This document shows positions 19,472 through 30,815 of a stretch of DNA of 64,000 bases, in pieces. Each line of letters starts with the position of its first letter. Position 1 is the first letter of the stretch. Below the pieces are notes generated by a model. The model saw only the letters and a program-made list of their open reading frames with translations. It made no database searches and was not told the DNA's origin. This DNA is from Phytophthora colocasiae. Lineage: Eukaryota > Oomycota > Peronosporomycetes > Peronosporales > Peronosporaceae. The stretch is taken from contig JAGKQI010000091.1 in the NCBI GenBank assembly GCA_018806915.1, positions 2,294,001-2,358,000 of the forward strand, given 5' to 3'. The position numbers and the translations under genes were made by a program.

Positions 19472-19770
19472 TTGACCCTTATGATATTGAGCTGAACCAT
19501 AACCCTAGTTTTCTCCATCTGCTTAAGTACGATACTAGTATGGTGGAATATGACAATCCATCCGACCATACTTGGAATTTGTATGCATTCAGGTTCCGCG
19601 CAAAAGCCAATAGGCATCGAAATGGAATGTTCCGACCAATCATTAGGTAGTCATTTTCTACCAATCACATCGCTCTAAAAAGGCAAGTCCTGTAAGCCAG
19701 CCGTTCCGACATATCGAGTCGGAAAGCTCCGTCAAATATGTGTATGGACTCTCAAGTCAAACTGATATCA
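19472..19770. other. Spacer with an unassigned ORF fragment
   Basis: A + frame across 19470-19650 encodes a protein-like segment (DPYDIELNHNPSFLHLLKYD) with no recognised family. It runs in from the MITE, so any gene here has been interrupted. Confidence 0.3.
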
Positions 19771-20560
19771 CTTGAATATTTTCTATCTATCCGACCATAG
19801 GCATGGGGTTAGAAGAGTTAGCGCCTGTAAACACCAAGCGTGCCAAGGCAACTGCATAGCGGCATTCATGCGGTTTCTGAAGTCTGAGTGTGTAACAGAG
19901 GAGTATGTGCGTGTCTGTATTGAGCGTGACGAGAGTGGGAAGTGCTTTGTGTCCGTAACAAGTTTGATATGCATCTTGCGTTTGTTGAGGGCAAAAACGG
20001 CAAGCCGCTTGCGAGAAATACTTCAATGCAGTACTACAGGCAAGCTAAGCTGTGGCTCCTTGACCAGTTTCCTCAGCACCGTGCTTCACTGGAAGCGCGG
20101 TTGCTGAAAATGGGGAAGACGCTGGACAAGTTTTGCATGAAGCGTGACGGTGGTGGCTTTATTAACAAGGCACCACCATGTACAAAGAGTGATTTGAAAC
20201 GAATGCTAATGTATTTGTATGTTAATGCAAGCTGCTCTAGTGACTATCAGGATACTGCACTCTTGTGCTTGTTGTGGCACCTTTCTGGGCGAGCGTCAGA
20301 TCTCGCGCTGCTGCGTAAGCCAAACGTGTCCATCGACGCTGGCAGTGTGCTCTTCGTTCGCTTTATCCGAATGAAGACATCCGAAGAGCAAGGCTTGTCT
20401 CTCTTCCCTGGAACGGCCTTCGAGACGTGCCCGATGCTCGCCATGGCTCTAGCTCTGCTGATGCAGACCGCTCCATGCCCCAACGTCATCGACAACCTGC
20501 CAGACCTCCCAAGCCAAGCTGCGATCTCGCTGTCCGCTGATGTGCCGTTGCTGGTCAGAC
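19771..20560 (+). pseudogene. Crypton-like tyrosine recombinase, truncated
   Basis: Two + frames, joined by a shift near 19960, encode an N-terminal SAM-like region (CIAAFMRFLKSECVTEEYV) and then the start of a tyrosine recombinase core (LLWHLSGRASDLALLR, with the Arg expected in the first catalytic position, followed by a beta-sheet region). The protein departs from the family around 20560, before the HxxR and Tyr motifs, so the catalytic C-terminus is missing. Cryptons are known from oomycetes. The shift and truncation mark it as dead. Confidence 0.55.
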
Positions 20561-20769
20561 GAAGGTACGATGGGTCCAGCCCGGGAACAGGCAACGGAGA
20601 CACCTGTGGAAGGCCATTCGAGGGACGTGGAGCTGTGGTTGATGGTGATCGGAGCTCTACCGGGTGGGAGAGTAAGAAGATTAAGGGTGTTCTCGCGCGA
20701 TCGGCGATGACGGGGTCCCAAGAGGGTACGATCTTGGCTCCCGGATCAACCCGGCGCCCTGGAGCCTTC

Positions 20770-22388
20770 TAACAACCTGATCCCGATTCTCGGGGCTGCG
20801 ACGAAGCAGGGCAAGTACGAAATCGGCTCACGATCAGGGCTAGGGGAACCAGGTTAGAGATCAGCTATGTAGCCAGTGTCATATGACCGTAGGATAGTAA
20901 ATCAGGATGGGATTAGTAGGCGTAGGAATAACCATAAACAGACTCGAATTTGCCCTGAACCACTCAAGTGCCTTTGCTACGCCTGGAACCGGGAACTACA
21001 TTGGCCCTACAAGCGTCGGAAGGTAAGGATACGTGACCTAGTATAGCGGTTAAGACTGGATAATATATTGGCCAGCTTTGCCCATGTCGAATAAAGAGAT
21101 CGGATCGAACTCTCCCGCCACCAGACCCGCTTCTTGGAGTAAGTCCAGCTGGACCTTCATCGCATTCAAGCGGTCGGTAGTGGTAGGGGATCTCGACACT
21201 AGACCGGATAGCTCTCCGTGGTGGCCCCCGAAGGGGAGGAATTCGAGGTTTTCTTCGAGATCTGGATCGTGATCCAGGTCTGCCTCATATCTGTCAGTAG
21301 AGATCCTCCCGGAACTCTGCTGATCTGTGGATCTCTCTATTTTCAGCGGTGCCTCCGTCGATCCAACATTCGTAGGCGCTTCATCCCCTTGTTCTTCCTT
21401 TACCTTGACATCTTCTTGGGACTCACGGTGATATCCGAAGTCACCAGAAGATCCGGGCACGCGCACCATTGTGGTGGAGCGGATCTGGCCAAAATCGCGT
21501 TGAGGCCGATCGCGATCACCACTTGCGCCCAGACACCGACTAACGGAGGGGGTCCCCCGATGATCCGTGATCTAGCTGTGTGTGGTTTCACCTTGTGTAC
21601 CCGTCGGTAGGCGGGTTACGCTCTTCCAGGTGACTTCTGAAGATGTCTTGTGGGTCGGAAGAAAGTCTTGCGTGACGTAGGGGTTTGAGGTAGCGTGGAA
21701 GTTCTTCACTCCACCTCGGGGTACTTGATCCCGATCGTAGGCGAGTTCTCGAGCCTCGATCCGGGTGCCTGGTTCTTGATCCAGGTCTTCCAATAGTCCA
21801 ATATTCGGGATCTGGTTCCTTCCTTTACGTTGCTTACCGCTTCCGTTAGCGGGGTCTTGAGAGGGTGAGATTCGGCGGGATCGTCAGGCTAAACAACCAA
21901 TTCCTTCCGATCCGAGGTATGCACTTAAAGGATAGTTCACTAGATAGCAAAGCTGGCCAATATATTATCCAGTCTTAACCGCTATACTAGGTCACGTATC
22001 CTTACCTTCTCGACGCTTGTAGGGCCAATGTAGTTTCCGGTTCCAGGCACTTGAGTGGTTCAGGGCAAATTCGAGTCTGTTTATGGTTATTCCTACGCCT
22101 ACTAATCCCATCCTGATTTACTATCCTACGATCATATGACACTGGCTACATAGCTGATCTCTAACCTGGTTCCCCTAGCCCTGATCGGGAGCCGATCTCG
22201 TACTTAATCGGGAGGTGATCTCGTACTTAACCGGGAAGTGATCTTCGTGTGATCTCACTGGCTGGTAAAAATGTTCACACCGAGTCTGGGGCTGAGCTTG
22301 ATCTCGAGCTGATCTCGTACTTAAACAGGAGAGGGTCACTATGTGATCCCGTCTCACCGCCGTCCGGAGAATCGGGGTCAGGTTGTTA
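20770..22388. mobile_element. Element with arms of about 300 bp in inverted orientation
   Basis: Outer ends TAACAACCTGATCCCGATTCTC (20770) and its near-exact reverse complement (to 22388). The left arm, 20770-21075, matches the right arm, 21947-22388, in reverse complement. The right arm carries an extra segment of about 120 bp with three copies of a gatctcgtacttaa unit (22180-22330). The interior has minus-strand acidic ORF pieces. No transposase is recognised, so it is either a non-autonomous long-TIR element or an inverted pair of unrelated repeat ends. A clear target duplication was not found. Confidence 0.6.
21050..21793 (-). pseudogene. Acidic ORF pieces inside the inverted-arm element
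   Basis: Frames 21793-21572 and 21469-21050 encode Glu/Asp-rich, hydrophilic protein (for example QEDVKVKEEQGDEAP) in different frames. No domain is recognised. The composition recalls gag-leader regions of gypsy elements, but there is no zinc knuckle. A similar piece lies at 22669-22448 on the same strand. Confidence 0.3.
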
Positions 22389-23188
22389 AAACTTCCGGGG
22401 CTGGGGCGAGTCGTGAGTCAATATTGAACCGCCAAGATTGTACCCACTCATGATCTCGTCATCTGTGGACATGGGTCGGTCGCGACCCAGGTTCCAGACT
22501 CCTGGGAATACGATCCCGACGACTTGGGGATACCAAACGCTGGTCGGCCTACATCGAACCGAGCTGCAATTGCCTCGGCCGCTATCGGACCAGGAGGGTC
22601 CTCAGTGACACTCATACTTCTTGAATAAACATACCTGTCAAATTTTATGAATTCATTGAGTGGATACACGTTCTTTTTTCCCTTTCACAAAGTATGAGTT
22701 GGCAGTCTTGATAATAGAGAGGTTTCTATGCGATTAATTCCCGGTCCGTTCCTGTTCCACAACCGTGACAGGGAAAGGAACAGGAAAATACAAAACCAGG
22801 TATCTGTTGCTGTCCAGTTCACGTTCACTATCGTATAAAGTTTACCAGGTGGCGTTCTGCAAGGACGCAGCGGCAACAAGGTGGCCTACAACAAGTGCGT
22901 CAATGCGGGCTCCAGAGCAGCGCTGATGTGTCTGGCGCTCCACTTCGGCTTCCAGAGCGTCTAGATTGTGGCGCAAAACCCAAAACTGCAAACTCAACAT
23001 GAAGTCACGGACACAGCATCAGGAACAACTGATGCAGGAAGTTGTGGTGTGGCGGGAAATCAACGAAATATTTAGTATCGTCTGGCCCGACAAGAATCCA
23101 AAGTTTGTGGAGCATCTGCTAAAATGGTGCATCGCAGTCGAGTGCTTACTACCAAGCTCTCTAGCTTCTTCACTTTCCAACTTTCACC
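22389..23188. other. Transposon debris, no intact gene
   Basis: Holds the minus-strand ORF piece at 22448-22669 and an orphan + frame of about 40 codons ending in a TAG near 22964. It also has the start of the Harbinger-associated gene region, where hydrophobic and charged residues alternate (EINEIFSIVWPDKNPK). Confidence 0.3.
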
Positions 23189-24050
23189 ATGATTCTGACG
23201 AAGAAAAACACCCCCTCCGCGACTGGCTTTGCTGGGCATGAAAGCGATGCTAGTGTTTTGTTGAACGATTTCGCTGCGTTCAATTCCGATGTGCTGCCAC
23301 TTGCAAGACTTGCCGGAGATGCTAACGCCACGCAGCGTATTGTTCAGGAGGTCGAAGAGGGCTCGGATGCAGTCGCCGGTATATCAGCTAAGCCAATAGC
23401 CCCAGCAAATACGAGCAATACGAAGAGAAAAAAAAATCAACAAGTCGGATGATCTGATGCTGTTGTATCAGGTCAACACTGATCACCCGTACAAAAGTTA
23501 TCGTGGTGGCGGATGCGTGGTCAGTAGTTGCAAAGAAGTTAAAGGGGCTAGAAGACTGAGATCACTGGGAAATCAGCACAAGCTCGCTTCAATGGGCTGA
23601 TCGAGCGTCATCGTGCTTTTGACCGTGCCTCTGCCGCTGCTTCAGGTGTATCAGAGGTGTATGACGAGACAATCCAGCTTCTTGACTACCTTCGTCTTGA
23701 AGTAGTCGAACACACAAGATCAGAGGAGCTAAGGTCGGAGGAGCAGAAGCAAAAGCTGGCTGCAGAAGAAAAAACCGGTTAATTTATTCGCGATGAAGCA
23801 GTTGCACGCCTTAAAAATGCGTAAAGAGCGGTCCGATGACGACCAAAAGGAGTCGACGCCGCGCAAAGTCACAGCCTTTGACTTAATGCGTGAGGACAAC
23901 GAAAAAGAGCGCGAGTTGCGAGCTGAGCAGTGGAAGCAGGAACAAGAATTGATGCGACAGCACAAGATAAGCGAGCTACAAGATCGAAAAGAAGAACGAG
24001 AATTTCGGCTGCGCATTGCCCGTCTTGAAAACGAGCGATTCAAGACGTAG
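23189..24050 (+). pseudogene. Harbinger-associated Myb/SANT-like gene, broken
   Basis: Pieces in shifting + frames encode a Lys-rich segment, a Myb/SANT-like trihelix (LMLLYQVNTDHPYKSY, then KSAQARFNGLIERHRAF), a helix with YDETIQLLDYL, and from 23793 an 85-residue coiled coil (ERELRAEQWKQEQELM). Stops and shifts interrupt it near 23450, 23560 and 23780. PIF/Harbinger elements carry such a DNA-binding partner beside the transposase; the transposase remnant follows on the opposite strand, as in a convergent pair. Confidence 0.55.
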
Positions 24051-24267
24051 CTACAACTTGCGACGATAAAATCTCGTGGCGACAACAGCAACTCGGCCAG
24101 CGATACCGACGACTTGGACGGGGACATGCTCTAGGTCGGGTCGTACGCGAGGTACTCGCGCATGCTTGGAGGTGCAAGGCCGAAGTATTGGCTGATCTGG
24201 TTTCCGCCGGTGTAGCAATTGTGGCAGTTCGTCAACAGCATAGCTACTTTGACAAATTTACCGACGG

Positions 24268-24812
24268 GTGATAGCCGAATCTTTTGTGATCTTTTGTTTG
24301 TCGACAAAAGGCAAAAGCGTCTTCAAGCACTTGAAGTTCCACTCGACGGACTCACGTTAGTGACTCATTTCTTTGTTGAAGTCATGTTCGGCTTCGCTGA
24401 TCCCGTTTCCCTTGTAGCCGCCATAAGCGGGATCCCCATACAAAAGGCGCCCGGTAAAAGTTTCAGGGTGACTCCTGAAGTGAGCTATCAGCTTACTCTC
24501 TCGAAGCATCGTTGTATCGTGCCGTCTTCCCTCCATCGGACCCCAAAAATGTACACACAGTCCATCCGGTGCAGTGACAGCCTGATAGTTAAGGCAGTGG
24601 CACCTCTTGTGGCCGCTGTAGCAGTGGCGCTGCAGATTCTCTCCACGATCACCGTCTTGGCGAGGTGAAGGACGACAAATGCCTAATTTTGTTCCATCAG
24701 GAAAGCCAAAAATTCCATCGATCGGGGCGCCCTTGGCTTTGATAACTGTACAGTAGGTTTCAATTCTTGCTGCGACGACGGTGTCGGGCATGTACAGCTT
24801 CTCTGAGAATGT
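24268..24812 (-). pseudogene. PIF/Harbinger DDE transposase remnant
   Basis: The minus frame shows IFGFPDGTKLGICRP (first Asp), then YSGHKRCHCLNYQAV and GRRHDTTMLRES, LLYGDPAYGGYKG (second Asp), and after an in-frame TAA at about 24358 continues as RESVEWNFKCLK (the Glu of the third position). The N-terminus is cut off by the LTR that starts at 24813. One stop plus truncation make it non-functional. Confidence 0.75.
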
Positions 24813-26681
24813 TGACACGTCGCTAATTACGATTTTTCGAGTGGATATGGACGTTACGCTGTGATGTGATTGGATATACACTGGATTGTGGGAGAAAGGG
24901 AGATGTGGGACGAGGTTATGTCCCGTGTGACAATATTATGGATCTGTGGAAGAAAACTGCTGTGTAAAATATTAACCTTCACCTGTACTGCAAAGGGGCC
25001 CAAGATATCAGAAGTGTTCCTCGGAAAAGTGCACAAAATCCGAGAGGCAACAACACTCAGTCTGATCGCCGGACTTTCCCCGACGATGAGTGCCTAAAGG
25101 TTGGCAGAAAGTCTCTCAGAAGAATGTATCTCTGAGAGACCTCATCCCGTTGCCGTCCTGTGTGACGATGATGGTTCAAGGAATACAGTTATACCCACAA
25201 GATACCAAGTATCGCGCACCGGACGTAGCGCACCCCGCGCATATCCCAACTGGACTTCGTGCGTTGTAGCATACGTGCTCCGCACCCTGAAAACACTCAT
25301 GGATTTCTGGTATCACGCATGGAAACTCTGATATCACACCATGAAGTCTGACGTACATGAGTCCGACGTACATGAAGTCCGACGTACATGAAGTCCGACG
25401 TACATGAGTCTGACGAACATGATTCTGGTAACACAAGTCTGATGTGTCCGGCTTATATAAGCAATATTCCAGACATTGCCGAACAGACTCCGATGTACAA
25501 GACTCCGATGATCAGACCCAAGTGTCACCACTCTGGTAATTACGACTCTGATGTACATGATTCCGGAGTGCATGGTTCCGATGAACATGTCTCCGACGCA
25601 CATGATTCCAGACCCTGATGAACAGGATACCAGACTCTGACACTCTGAAGTCCACCCCCATACTGAAACCAAGTGTACCCAACACGACCTCACGCAATCA
25701 AGTGAAACGCAACCTGCTCATCCCTGTAATGACATCATTAAGTGTCGACTCAACAAGATCCGCTGTACCGACTACCATAGTGAGCCCAAGTGAAGATTCC
25801 TGAGTTATACTGAGACCAAGTGTATATGAGAATATGGAAGATAGAAGACAGAGAGATACGAGATATGTAACCAGAGTTCAATTTACCTTGTCACAAACAA
25901 GTCTATCTGCCTGCTGCTTCTTGTAAGTATTAGGCCACAACAAAGCTTTGAGTTGTGTGATCTCTCACCTATCAAGCCCCTTTAGGTGGAGATCAGCGTA
26001 ACGAAGAGACCTGAGAGGACCCACCTATTCCATTTACTAGTTGGGTCGTTTGTCTTGTCTCTAGCGGTAGCCCATTTCATATTGTACGTTTGGACAGGTT
26101 TTGGGAGCTAGACAGTCGCTCTCAAGACGCTCGGTAGACTGTTATATAACTGATAGTGTATTGGTTTATTTTCCCTCTATATATTAGAGGGTGGTGCGCG
26201 AAAGTTACGGGAATACCAGACAGACCAGGTGTCTGGTGAACATTTCCCTAGTTGACCTGGAGAACTAGCCCACTGCTCAAGGGCCAGGAAAGAATAAGAG
26301 CAGCTACACATTTGTATATCGGAACTCTATATTGCGGTTATCTCGGAAGTCTAGTGACAGGACTTCCCATTGTATTAATTTCTCTTTTGCCTTCAGAAAT
26401 CTCCGGCATACACAAGTGTTCACCGGAAAACGTTCGACTCCCAATCGCTCCGGTGAGGACCAGAAAGACATCCGACGGTCTACGCAAGGAACCCTCACTC
26501 TCACACAAACTCTCACGACCCCGGCGAGGGTCTCATTACCAAGACAACGAACCTACGAGGACAGCACAAGGTAACACACGCCCACCTTGCTGTGCGACTC
26601 TGGTATCACTACCGGTAGTCACACTTCCAGGTTCACTGTACGCCCCTGCACCGCGGTAAAAGTTGCACCGACTTCGCGACA
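24813..26681 (+). repeat. LTR of gypsy copy E1
   Basis: Begins TGACACGTCG and ends acttcgcgaca, followed by actggtgcgcgtgcc, as in E2 and E3. About 1.87 kb, longer than the E2 LTRs because of local repeat expansion (25340-25620). It is inserted into the Harbinger transposase. Confidence 0.75.
25340..25620. repeat. Minisatellite-like expansion within the E1 LTR
   Basis: Several near-copies of a 16-18 bp unit containing ccgacgtacatga follow each other (25346-25400), then drift into related tctgatgaacatg and tccgatgtaca forms. The E2 LTR lacks this stretch. Confidence 0.75.
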
Positions 26682-26774
26682 ACTGGTGCGCGTGCCCGGA
26701 TCTTGGTATCGAGGATATCACCGGATCTAAGAGAGTTTGAGAAGAGGGTTTCCTGTCAAGCGTCTATATTCAAG

Positions 26775-27690
26775 ATGGCTTCACATGGAACTACGAGAGG
26801 AGGACGTCGGGGACGCGGTGGTCGCAGTATGGCGACACGTCAGTCGAAGCGTCTTCAAGGTCTTCCGCCTGACGAACAACCCGACTTGGATGCTGTTCAG
26901 AAGGCGGCACGCGAGAAGAGGAAGGCTGCACGTGAAAAGGAAGCAGTCGAGGAGGTGAACGTCCCAGAACCGGCGGTCGAGGACCAGCCTGCTGCGGAGC
27001 CTGAAGCCCAAGAGACACCCGATGTGTCTGGCGAACAAGGTTCTGAGGAAGGTCCGTCCGAAGCTGAAGCTTCTGGTGACGAGGTGGCCACTGCCCGTGA
27101 GGGTGGTGATGAGGCGTCTGAGGGAGGCGCCGATGTGGTTGAGCCCCCGGAGGTCATTGACTTGTGTTCTGAGTCGACGGCTTCTGGGAAGTCCGTGGGA
27201 GAAGTGAAGACGGAACCCGGACTGGTTGATGAACGTGTCTCGAAGACTCCAAAGTCCGAAGACACTCCGATGTCTGACGACATGCCGATGAAGTCCGAAG
27301 ATTCTCTGAAGACACCGTCTGATGAGTCTGGGAGGGCTGATTCGCTGGATGGAGAACGCGCCCTGAAGTACGTACGCCGTGAGTTCCGCCGCTGGAGGGA
27401 CATGGACGCTGGTAGAATTGTTCCGCCGAACGTCGAATACGCCTGGCGAACAGCGAAGCCTGACGCAAATGTCTTCCAGAAGGCTGCGGCAGCGACGGGC
27501 GACTACATCAAGTGGCGGTGTTCTTCAGTATTTCCAGAAGACATGCGGATATCAGAGTTCTGCTTGAGGCGCCATAGTTTTGGCCGAGTCCAAGACTTGT
27601 CGTACGTCGAGATCTCGATGGGTACTCTGACGGCACCTGAATGCGTCGCTGTCCTTCAGACGATGCTGTATGAAGCAGGATTTGAGTTCC
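26775..27690 (+). pseudogene. E1 gag N-terminal region
   Basis: From the ATG at 26775 an open frame encodes a basic RGGRRGRGGRS start, a long acidic Glu/Ser/Pro-rich part and a folded-looking segment (RREFRRWRDMDAGR, then SFGRVQDLSYVEI, then PECVAVLQTMLYEAGF). The match to E2 gag (33205 onward) ends at about 27690, where other sequence begins. No capsid, protease or pol follows, so the element is a 5' fragment. Here the frame is uninterrupted, unlike in E2 and E3. Confidence 0.75.
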
Positions 27691-28030
27691 AGAACCTGCT
27701 ACCGCACAGAAACCTCTCTAATTGTCTACTCTGTGGAGAAGAAGGTATCAAAAACGTACATAACTTTTGGAACGTAAAGATAAATATCATCAATCATCAT
27801 CACAACAAATCTGAGTTTTTAGAATAGTGAGTTGAAGACAAGTTCAACTGCAACACTTCGTCGATGATCAGAGTGGTAGATATTTTCTACCAATCATCAC
27901 CATGTTCTTCATGAAATGTCTTGTTAGCACTATTGTGTCCCGTACTGTACAAGCGTGATTATACTGGTACATTTGTTCGGGAGCAACGTATTGTCAATTC
28001 CAGTCAAAATTGGACATCAAGGATGATTGG
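27691..28030. other. Junction sequence after E1 gag
   Basis: AT-rich sequence with a small hairpin (ggtagatattttctacc near 27872) and two gattggtca words near 28024 and 28060. No gene recognised. Confidence 0.35.
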
Positions 28031-28831
28031 TCAATCGCCAGTCCAATCAACGGCTCGATGTGATTGGTCAAAATCTACTAGTAGCAACCACTGGTTCCAG
28101 GCGGTGGTTCTGTCGACAAGATGCTTATTGAGTTTAAGCTGCATCATCTTTTGCCATTGGTCTTCATCAGGAGGTTCAAGTGACCAAATGTCATTGTGCT
28201 TCACAGCTCACTCTTTCACGTGGTGCCCAAAATGCTCGCATAACTTGTGGGCTATTTCCCGAAACGTCGATCCATTTACCGCAAAGTCCTCTAGTGACTC
28301 CCCGGATGCATCTCGCTGGCTTATTGTGGCTTTAAGGATAGGTTGGGCCACAAGTTGATATTGATGCGATGTTGCGTTCAGTTGAGAGGCTGGTAGCTGC
28401 AGTTCAGGTCTACCAATAGGCGATGCAGCTCGGGATGACGCTCGGTGTGGTACTGAACTTGGAGTCCACGGTTGACTAGCTGTACTAGGGAACGAAAAAC
28501 GCCTAGCTAGACTTGACGCTGCAGGTGACCTTGCTGTCCCGAGAGTAGGCTGTTGAGATGTAGATGGCGCTGGAATTGGATTCGAGCGTGCACTGGCAGT
28601 TACTGCTGGTGGTGTCCGACGTCGTATTGGTCCTGGAGGTGGTGGTGTTCCCGTTGGTGTTCGAATGCGATCAGGGTACGGCGATACACGAGCTGAATGT
28701 GGCGATGCACGCGTGCGAGCGCCATTCCGCGCAAAAGCCTCTTGCGGCCCCAAGCGACACGTGAGACTGAGGATCCATTGCCGTGCTGATGCAGGGAAAG
28801 TTGCTGGTGCGCTCTGCTTTGCAGCGCGCAA
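28031..28831 (-). pseudogene. Unrecognised ORF with one in-frame stop
   Basis: A Pro/Ser/Thr-rich N-terminal half leads to a clearly coding C-terminal part (EDFAVNGSTFREIAHKL). It is interrupted by a TGA near 28206 and then continues in the same frame for about 58 codons (WSLEPPDEDQWQKMMQLKLN) to a TGA at 28031. No ATG is visible at the 5' end. The family is unknown; being embedded among transposons, it may be an accessory gene of one. Confidence 0.4.
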
Positions 28832-29560
28832 TTGAAACCTATCTTCGGTAATGTTTCCTTATGATTTATGATAGGCTGAACGATTGCATGGGTCATCGAG
28901 CGTGGCCGATTAACCAATCGATCAATCCAGTTTTGAGTAGAACTCACAATAGTGACTCTCGTAACATCAATTCTGTAGCCCATGCATATGAACATTCGAG
29001 CTGTGCGCGACGATAAGTTTGGGAAAATGGCAATCACAGTGGCAAACAAAACCGCATCAATTTGACCATTACTGTTGGTCGAATCCTGCTCCTCGAGAAT
29101 TGTGCTTCATGTGTTCATCGGAGACTGGCACGATAGAAATGCATTGCCCGATCGAGCCGCGAGAGCCCGATACCTTTTGATGTAGAAACCTTTGTATATT
29201 TGAACCAAGATGAGCTCGTGAGGAAAGGAATGGCTGGGGCGTTAGATGTGGGTACAGGTTGATGTCGATTACTACAGTACTAATTGCAATCTTCGATCTA
29301 TACCATACAATCCATAGTATATTTGATCCAGTGTATCCTATAGCGACGGACCATACAGCTAATGTATAGATGAATATGCCAGGCAAGACCAAGCAGAAAC
29401 TACTGCGCAAAGGAGACAACACCTCAAAGCGGCGACGGATTTCCCGTAGAGCTGAGGGTATAGCCACTTCGTCCTCGTGTGGTACGTTAGAACAAATAGC
29501 TAAGTAAATACACGGCCAACTGACGAGCACATGGCTAGATCGGGCAACGTTTAGCATGGT
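28832..29560. other. No supported gene
   Basis: A minus-strand frame at 29557-29069 has a hydrophobic stretch (FIYTLAVWSVAIGYTG), but nothing else supports it as a gene. Confidence 0.3.
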
Positions 29561-29573
29561 GTGGAGTACTTTG

Positions 29574-30021
29574 CGTCGAGCTGGGTGGAGCTCCAGAAAG
29601 CCACCGGGGAAGTCTTAGCGACCTCTATCGCTATGTTCGGCTTGGTGGCGACGCGAATGGTGAGGCTGGCGTTGATTTCTTCTTAGGAATAGAAGTACTT
29701 TTGGATCATTACAACTCAGAGGTTGGTAGCGACCCTGTCCCAGTAGTGTCGGAAGGTGGTTGCGAGAGTCGAAACGAGGAAGATGGCAATAACGACACTG
29801 GAGACTTAGAAGCAGAGAGAGTTAATTCTGGAAAGAGGTGCAATATACATAGTAACATGATTTTGCGCGATGATAGGACGGCGTTTGATGATGTAGCAAG
29901 TAATAGCGCTGCTATTGAGCCGATTGACAAACGCGACGAAGCATGTGGTGGTGCTGATGTCTTGACGGTTGGAGATCCGAGACGTTCTGACGTCAACTCT
30001 GAAATGCCCCATTCCCGTTGA
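29574..30021 (+). pseudogene. Unrecognised acidic ORF
   Basis: An open frame of about 149 codons without an early ATG; the first Met is at 29701. It starts VELGGAPESHRGSLSDLY and becomes rich in Asp, Glu and Ser. It could be the N-terminal region of a transposase, since piggyBac-like proteins often begin with acidic sequence, but no domain is visible. Confidence 0.3.
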
Positions 30022-30815
30022 ATAACCATTTTGTGTGCCGTTTGCGGAACTGAATGCACAAAGAGCGATCATGTATGACATTATACCCCAATTCACAAGT
30101 TGCAGTGTCGCTTGAAGTGCCGGTCGGTACCCGACAGCGTAGCTGAAGGTCTCACAGCTCGAGTCGGTGTAGATAACCTGCAGGACGTACTGGGATCACA
30201 CATTGTCCGGCTTCTACCTTTCAGGACGATCCATGATTCTTTGGCAGGGTTTGGTAATTTTCCGTAACTATTGCCGATATTTGCAATGTCATATTGCCAT
30301 AATTGATTGCTCCTCAACCCCAATAACATGCAATTTTTTATACAGGTCAATCTTGGCTATGGCCAAATGAGTCGTTGACATGTGTGGTTGTTTTAGCAAT
30401 GGATGGTAGCGAGAACTACCGCCAAACGGGTGGTGTGGCCATGTTTGCACACAGGGCACACGGGTATTACAGTTGCTTGTCATTTCCTAACTGAAATATA
30501 TTATATCAGTTGAGTTGTGTGTTGTATGCATGATGTCGAGGAAATCGGACTATGACTTGTGTGTGTTGGTTGGGAGAGGTTAGACGCGGTGGAAGGGTTC
30601 TCGAGGTACCCCCCCCTTCCCCTCCTCCTGAATCCAGGCGCATCGACAGCAATCAACTCGTTCAAAAGTACTCATGAGAAAAGACGAAACCCATCATAGT
30701 GTCACATATTCATGTGACCTACTGACTTGGTTGACATTGTCGAAAAATGTGGCAATAACTCAATTATTTATTGGCTTGGATGAAGGCCTCCAATCTGTAT
30801 AACATTGTATTTTTC
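30022..30815. other. No supported gene; 3' side of the piggyBac-like fragment
   Basis: Contains a poly-C run (30609-30617) and short frames only. No second piggyBac end with TTAA was identified. Confidence 0.3.

Noticed and set aside
29069..29557. 163-codon minus frame with a hydrophobic segment
   Set aside because: No conserved motif and no support from neighbours; kept only as a remark.
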